From Candidatus Zhuqueibacterota bacterium (GTDB lineage Bacteria; Zhuqueibacterota; Zhuqueibacteria; Residuimicrobiales; Residuimicrobiaceae): 10,568 bases of DNA. Each line of letters begins with the position of its first letter. Positions within the stretch are counted from its first letter, which is position 1. Below the pieces are notes generated by a model. It was not told the origin of the DNA and did not search any database. It worked only from the letters and a program-made list of their open reading frames with translations. Below are positions 7,403-10,568 of this stretch, in pieces. The translations under genes and the position numbers were made by a program. The stretch spans positions 1-10,568 of the forward strand of contig JAFGSU010000322.1 of NCBI GenBank assembly GCA_016934435.1, given 5' to 3'.

Positions 7403-7425
7403 AACTTTTTGTTCTTTGTTGCGTA
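7403..7425 (+). promoter_or_regulatory. Candidate ECF-type promoter of the repeat-protein gene
   Basis: AAC (7403-7405) followed after exactly 16 bases by CGTA (7422-7425) matches the core of SigW-type ECF promoters (AAC, 16-17 bases, CGTA). Initiation would fall near 7432, giving a leader of about 50 bases. A 7-base inverted repeat (TTGTTCT 7409-7415, AGAACAA 7434-7440) spans the -10 region and could be an operator. I found no good sigma70-like pair in this gap. The motif is short, so chance is not excluded. Confidence 0.4.
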
Positions 7426-7470
7426 TATGAGATAGAACAAGGATAAATTAAATCTTAAAAAAAATATAGT

Positions 7471-7476
7471 AGGAGG
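7471..7476 (+). promoter_or_regulatory. Perfect Shine-Dalgarno of the repeat-protein gene
   Basis: AGGAGG lies 7 bases before the ATG at 7484. This decides the start against an in-frame GTG at 7478, which would be only 1 base from the motif. It is the strongest ribosome binding site in the window and suggests high translation. Confidence 0.85.
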
Positions 7477-7483
7477 AGTGATC

Positions 7484-8824
7484 ATGAAAAAGCAATCTCA
7501 AAAAAAGGTCGTGTTTGGTGGCGTGGTAATTGCGGTTGTCATAATCGTCTTTTTTGCTTTCTTTTATCCGTCGACCAAAATCGACAACTACATCGGCACA
7601 CTGGCCGGTGTAAAAAAGGCCGACAAGTACGATGCCGGCCAGCTCAAGGATAAGGATGTCATACTGACCGATGCGGAAATTCAGAATTTGATTCAGAACG
7701 ATCAGGTGCAGAATTTTATTAAGAACAACGCCAAAGCCCTGGATGCCATCAAGCACATAGATGCCGCCAGCATCGAAGCGGTGAAGCAGATGGACCCGGC
7801 CAGTATCGAGGCGGTGAAGCAGATGGACCCGGCCACCATCGAAGCGGTGAAGCAGATTGACGCGGTAACCATGGAGGCGATTAAGGAAATGGATCCGGCC
7901 TCTATCGAAGCGGTGAAGCAAATGGACCCGGCGACGATCGAGGCAGTGAAGAGTGTGGATGCCGCCACCATCGAAGCGGTGAAACAGGTAGACCCGGCGA
8001 CGATCGAGGCGGTGAAGAGTGTGGATGCGGCGACCATCGAAGCGGTGAAGCAGATGGACCCGGCTACCATTGAGGCAGTTAAGACGGTGGATGCCGCCAC
8101 CATCGAAGCGGTCAAGAGTGTGGATGCCGCCACTATCGAGGCGGTGAAGACGGTGGACGCGGCCACCATCGAAGCGGTGAAGCAGATGGACCCGGCTACC
8201 ATTGAGGCGGTGAAAAGCACGGATCAGGCGACTGTTGAAGCAGCCAAAGGCGTGGATGCGGCGACCATCGAGGCGGTAAAGCAGATGGACCCGGCTACGA
8301 TTGAGGCGGTGAAGAGTGTGGACGCGGCGACCATCGAAGCGGTGAAGAGTGTGGATGCGGCTACGATTGAAGCGGTGAAGAGTGTGGACGCCGCCACTAT
8401 CGAAGCGGTCAAGAGCGTGGATGCGGCTACGATTGAAGCGGTGAAGAGTGTGGACGCGGCCACCATCGAGGCGGTCAAGACGGTGGATGCCGCCACCATT
8501 GAGGCGGTGAAACAGATGGACCCGGCCACGATTGAAGCGGTCAAGAGCGTGGATGCGGCTACGATTGAAGCAGTGAAGAGCGTGGATGCGGCGACCATTG
8601 AAGCGGTCAAGAGCGTGGATGCGGCCACCATCGAGGCGGTGAAACAGATGGATTCGGCGACCATCGAAGCGGTCAAGAGTGTGGATGCCGCCACCATCGA
8701 AGCCATGAAACCGATAGATAATGCCACCATCGAAGCCATGAAACATCTGGACCAGGCGACCATAGAACAGATGGTTTCGCCCGAGAGCGCCACCATCGAG
8801 GCGGCAAAGCAGAAGGATAATTAA
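7484..8824 (+). CDS. Membrane-anchored protein with 32 tandem 11-residue repeats
   Basis: I do not recognise this 446-residue protein. Residues 1-9 are basic (MKKQSQKKV) and 10-29 form one membrane helix (FGGVVIAVVIIVFFAFFYPS), an N-in topology that would put the rest in the periplasm. Residues 30-92 form a non-repetitive linker (GTLAGVKKADKYDAGQL and TDAEIQNLIQ). Residues 93-444 are 32 uninterrupted 11-residue units of consensus DAATIEAVKSV, and the protein ends DN. Each unit carries Asp, Glu and Lys, so the array is acidic (about -1 per unit). The hydrophobic pattern fits a hendecad-type amphipathic helix; Pro after Asp in nine units fits a helix N-cap. It has no Cys or visible catalytic motif, suggesting a structural rod, spacer or surface-binding role. 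It follows the sigma/anti-sigma pair after 122 bases and ends before a strong terminator. It is probably expressed as its own unit. Confidence 0.85.
   Translation: MKKQSQKKVVFGGVVIAVVIIVFFAFFYPSTKIDNYIGTLAGVKKADKYDAGQLKDKDVILTDAEIQNLIQNDQVQNFIKNNAKALDAIKHIDAASIEAVKQMDPASIEAVKQMDPATIEAVKQIDAVTMEAIKEMDPASIEAVKQMDPATIEAVKSVDAATIEAVKQVDPATIEAVKSVDAATIEAVKQMDPATIEAVKTVDAATIEAVKSVDAATIEAVKTVDAATIEAVKQMDPATIEAVKSTDQATVEAAKGVDAATIEAVKQMDPATIEAVKSVDAATIEAVKSVDAATIEAVKSVDAATIEAVKSVDAATIEAVKSVDAATIEAVKTVDAATIEAVKQMDPATIEAVKSVDAATIEAVKSVDAATIEAVKSVDAATIEAVKQMDSATIEAVKSVDAATIEAMKPIDNATIEAMKHLDQATIEQMVSPESATIEAAKQKDN
7760..8815 (+). repeat. 33-base tandem array, 32 units
   Basis: The units are exactly 33 bases, in frame and without interruption, encoding consensus DAATIEAVKSV. 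Synonymous positions vary widely (GCC/GCG/GCT, ACC/ACG/ACT, ATC/ATT, GAA/GAG, GTG/GTC), while the protein positions I, E, A and K are nearly fixed. Units 1-5 and 29-32 are the most divergent. Some blocks recur four units (132 bases) apart: units 9-10 resemble 13-14, and 20-21 resemble 24-25. Units 19 and 21 are identical at DNA level. The lack of stop codons in the unit also keeps antisense frames open. Confidence 0.97.
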
Positions 8825-8877
8825 TCGTACCGATAAAATCAAATCGACACAATTGCCACACATAATTTTCCGGTGGG

Positions 8878-8922
8878 ATAGAGATGCCATGGGCAGACCC
8901 GTGGCATCTCTATTTGTTTTTT
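8878..8922 (+). terminator. Strong Rho-independent-type terminator hairpin
   Basis: The stem pairs 8878-8893 with 8898-8913 (16 base pairs including one T-G wobble at 8890/8901) around the tetraloop CAGA. A T-rich tail (TTTGTTTTTT, 8913-8922) follows. It lies 54 bases after the repeat-protein stop and should end that transcript. Oddly, its T-tract ends only 3 bases before the Shine-Dalgarno (GAGGAG, 8926-8931) of the next gene, leaving no room for a separate promoter between them. Confidence 0.88.
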
Positions 8923-8940
8923 AATGAGGAGTGCTTGCTT

Positions 8941-10568
8941 ATGCGAATTCGGCGGTCAGCTCAATTCTGTTTCCTCGCATTTATGATCGTTACGGCTAAA
9001 GTTCTGGGTCAATTCAATTATCTCGAAACCGATCACGGCCGCATCATCTACGTCGGTAAATCCTATGAATTTGTCATCTCCCATTTAGCTCGCTGTTTTG
9101 AAAATGCCCTCGCCTTTGAGAGCCAATTATTTCAATATCAACCCACTGAAAAGACCACCGTCTATCTTCAAGATTTCAGCGATATGGGCAACGGCGGCGC
9201 CACTTCCGTACCGCATAATTACATCATGATGGGATTGGCTCCGATGAGCTACATTTTTGAGACCACGCCGGCGAACGAGCGAATGAACTGGACGATGAAT
9301 CACGAGATGGTTCATATCATCACCACCGACCAGACGGTGGGCAGCGATCGATTTTTTCGTAAACTATTCATGGGAAAAGTATGGTCGTCGCAGGACAATC
9401 CGCTGAGTATCTATTATTCCTATTTAACCAATCCTCGCAAGCTGACGCCGCGCTGGTACCTGGAGGGCATCGCCGTTTTCCTCGAGACCTGGATGGCCGG
9501 CGGTCTGGGCCGCGCCCAGGGCGCCTACGACGAGATGGTCTTTCGTTCCATGGTGCGCGACAGCGCCTATTTCTACGATGTGGTCGGACTGGTAGCCGAG
9601 GGCACCACCATCGATTTTCAGGTTGGGGTCAATGCCTATCTCTATGGCACGCGTTTTATGAGTTATCTGGCCTATCAGTATGGGCCGGAGAAACTGCTGC
9701 AATGGACCAAAAGAGATGCGGGTAGCAAAAAGCATTTCATCAGTCAGTTTAAAAATGTCTACGGCCAGTCTCTGGACGATGAATGGTCCCGTTGGATCGA
9801 ATGGGAGCACCGATTCCAGCAGGCCAATCTCGATTCCATCCGTTTGCATGCCACGACCCCCTATCGTCCGATCACCCGCAAGGCTCTGGGCTCGGTGTCG
9901 CGCACCTTTTATCATGAGAAGAAGAATGTGCTCTATCTCGCCGTCTCCTATCCCGGCCAGGTCGCCCACATCGCCGCCCTGCACCTGGAGAGCGGTGAAA
10001 TTGAGAAAATTGCGGATGTCAAAGGTCCGGCGCTTTATTTTGTTACTTTCATGGCTTTTGATCCGGCGGCGGAAACCCTGTTTTTCAGCACCGATAATTC
10101 GCGCTGGCGCGACCTTAACAGCCTCGACCTTAGAACCGGCAAGGTGAAAAAATTAATCAAAGATGTGCGTGCCGGAGATTTCGCATTTAATCGGGTCGAT
10201 AAATCACTCTGGGGCGTGCGCCATTACAATGGCATTTCCACCCTGACCCGAATTCCGCAACCGTACAAAGAATGGAACCAGATTTACTCATTTCCCTACG
10301 GCTATGATATTTTTGACCTGGATATCAATCCCGACGGCTCGATGGTTACAGCATCGCTGGTTGGCATCGACGGCAAGCAAAAATTGATCAGAATGGAGAC
10401 GGCTCGGTTGTTAAAAGGGGAAAAATCCTATGATGTGCTGTTTGATTTTGAAAACAGCCTGCCGCAGAGTTTTGTCTTTTCTGCGGACGGCCGCTATCTG
10501 TACGGCTCGTCCTACTATTCGGGCGTTTCCAATATCTATCGGTATGATCTGCGCAAGAATGATATGGA
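8941..10568 (+). CDS. Exported M1-like (gluzincin) metallopeptidase with C-terminal beta-propeller, incomplete
   Basis: The frame is open from the ATG at 8941 to the window edge (542 codons so far). GAGGAG (8926-8931) precedes the start by 9 bases. Residues 1-23 form a signal peptide (basic start, hydrophobic core, ending VLG before Gln), so export is predicted. HEMVH (His121, Glu122, His125) is the zinc-binding HExxH motif, and WYLEGIAVFLE, 50 residues later, supplies the third ligand Glu175, the gluzincin pattern of the peptidase MA clan. From about residue 315 the sequence turns into propeller-like blades (LHLESGEIEKI, LDLRTGKVKKL, FSADGRYLYGSSYY), like TolB/WD40-type repeats. Relatives are large exported proteins of unknown substrate. 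It lies just past the terminator, so it may depend on read-through or a hidden promoter. The C-terminus is missing because the window ends. Confidence 0.85.
   Translation, partial: MRIRRSAQFCFLAFMIVTAKVLGQFNYLETDHGRIIYVGKSYEFVISHLARCFENALAFESQLFQYQPTEKTTVYLQDFSDMGNGGATSVPHNYIMMGLAPMSYIFETTPANERMNWTMNHEMVHIITTDQTVGSDRFFRKLFMGKVWSSQDNPLSIYYSYLTNPRKLTPRWYLEGIAVFLETWMAGGLGRAQGAYDEMVFRSMVRDSAYFYDVVGLVAEGTTIDFQVGVNAYLYGTRFMSYLAYQYGPEKLLQWTKRDAGSKKHFISQFKNVYGQSLDDEWSRWIEWEHRFQQANLDSIRLHATTPYRPITRKALGSVSRTFYHEKKNVLYLAVSYPGQVAHIAALHLESGEIEKIADVKGPALYFVTFMAFDPAAETLFFSTDNSRWRDLNSLDLRTGKVKKLIKDVRAGDFAFNRVDKSLWGVRHYNGISTLTRIPQPYKEWNQIYSFPYGYDIFDLDINPDGSMVTASLVGIDGKQKLIRMETARLLKGEKSYDVLFDFENSLPQSFVFSADGRYLYGSSYYSGVSNIYRYDLRKNDM

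Noticed and set aside
7760..8815. The regular repeats as a CRISPR array
   Set aside because: Units are contiguous with no unique spacers, keep one reading frame, and vary mainly at third codon positions.
7448..8890. A 480-residue open frame on the minus strand, and two further long minus-strand frames, across the repeat array
   Set aside because: A stop-free 33-base unit keeps several frames open automatically. The antisense products are low-complexity, and the plus frame has a perfect Shine-Dalgarno, a membrane helix and synonymous variation consistent with selection.
9381..10147. Alternative frames on both strands within the last gene
   Set aside because: The frame from 8941 carries the signal peptide, HExxH and third-ligand motifs without interruption; the others are shadows.

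Overview
The window looks like chromosomal DNA of a Gram-negative bacterium, roughly 50% GC, most plausibly from the Fibrobacterota-Chlorobiota-Bacteroidota (FCB) superphylum or a related candidate phylum such as Calditrichota/KSB1. This is an inference. It rests on exported hydrolases whose predicted mature proteins all begin with Gln, a DPP4-type S9 peptidase, an M1-like metallopeptidase fused to a beta-propeller, and long leaders. No ribosomal or tRNA gene is present to confirm it, and no insertion sequence, CRISPR array or integrase was seen.

Layout. A short GlsB/YeaQ-type membrane protein lies on the minus strand (174-440). A gene-poor gap of almost 600 bases follows, with two inverted repeats and a possible promoter. 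Next comes an exported amidase-signature enzyme (1029-2687), a 400-base gap, and a tight plus-strand cluster: an exported prolyl-dipeptidyl-peptidase-like S9 protease (3091-5286), an RsbW-like HATPase (5301-5711), a STAS anti-anti-sigma protein (5718-6002), an ECF sigma factor (6047-6595) and its overlapping membrane anti-sigma factor (6585-7361). After 122 bases carrying an ECF-like promoter candidate and a perfect Shine-Dalgarno comes the most unusual gene (7484-8824): a short cytoplasmic tail, one membrane helix, a linker domain of about 60 residues, then 32 tandem 11-residue repeats filling the rest of the protein. A strong stem-loop terminator (8878-8922) separates it from an exported HExxH metallopeptidase with a C-terminal propeller (8941 to the window edge, incomplete).

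How the genes may work together. The sigma/anti-sigma pair is a classic transmembrane switch. The HATPase/STAS pair just upstream is the core of a partner-switching switch, so two signalling logics sit in one apparent operon with an exported peptidase at its head. The repeat protein follows directly, and the motif in front of it (AAC, 16 bases, CGTA) resembles SigW-type ECF promoters. The working hypothesis is that this ECF factor controls an envelope response whose output includes the repeat protein, a membrane-anchored acidic rod or fibre on the periplasmic side. The layout is seen in the sequence; the regulatory link and the function of the repeat protein are inference.
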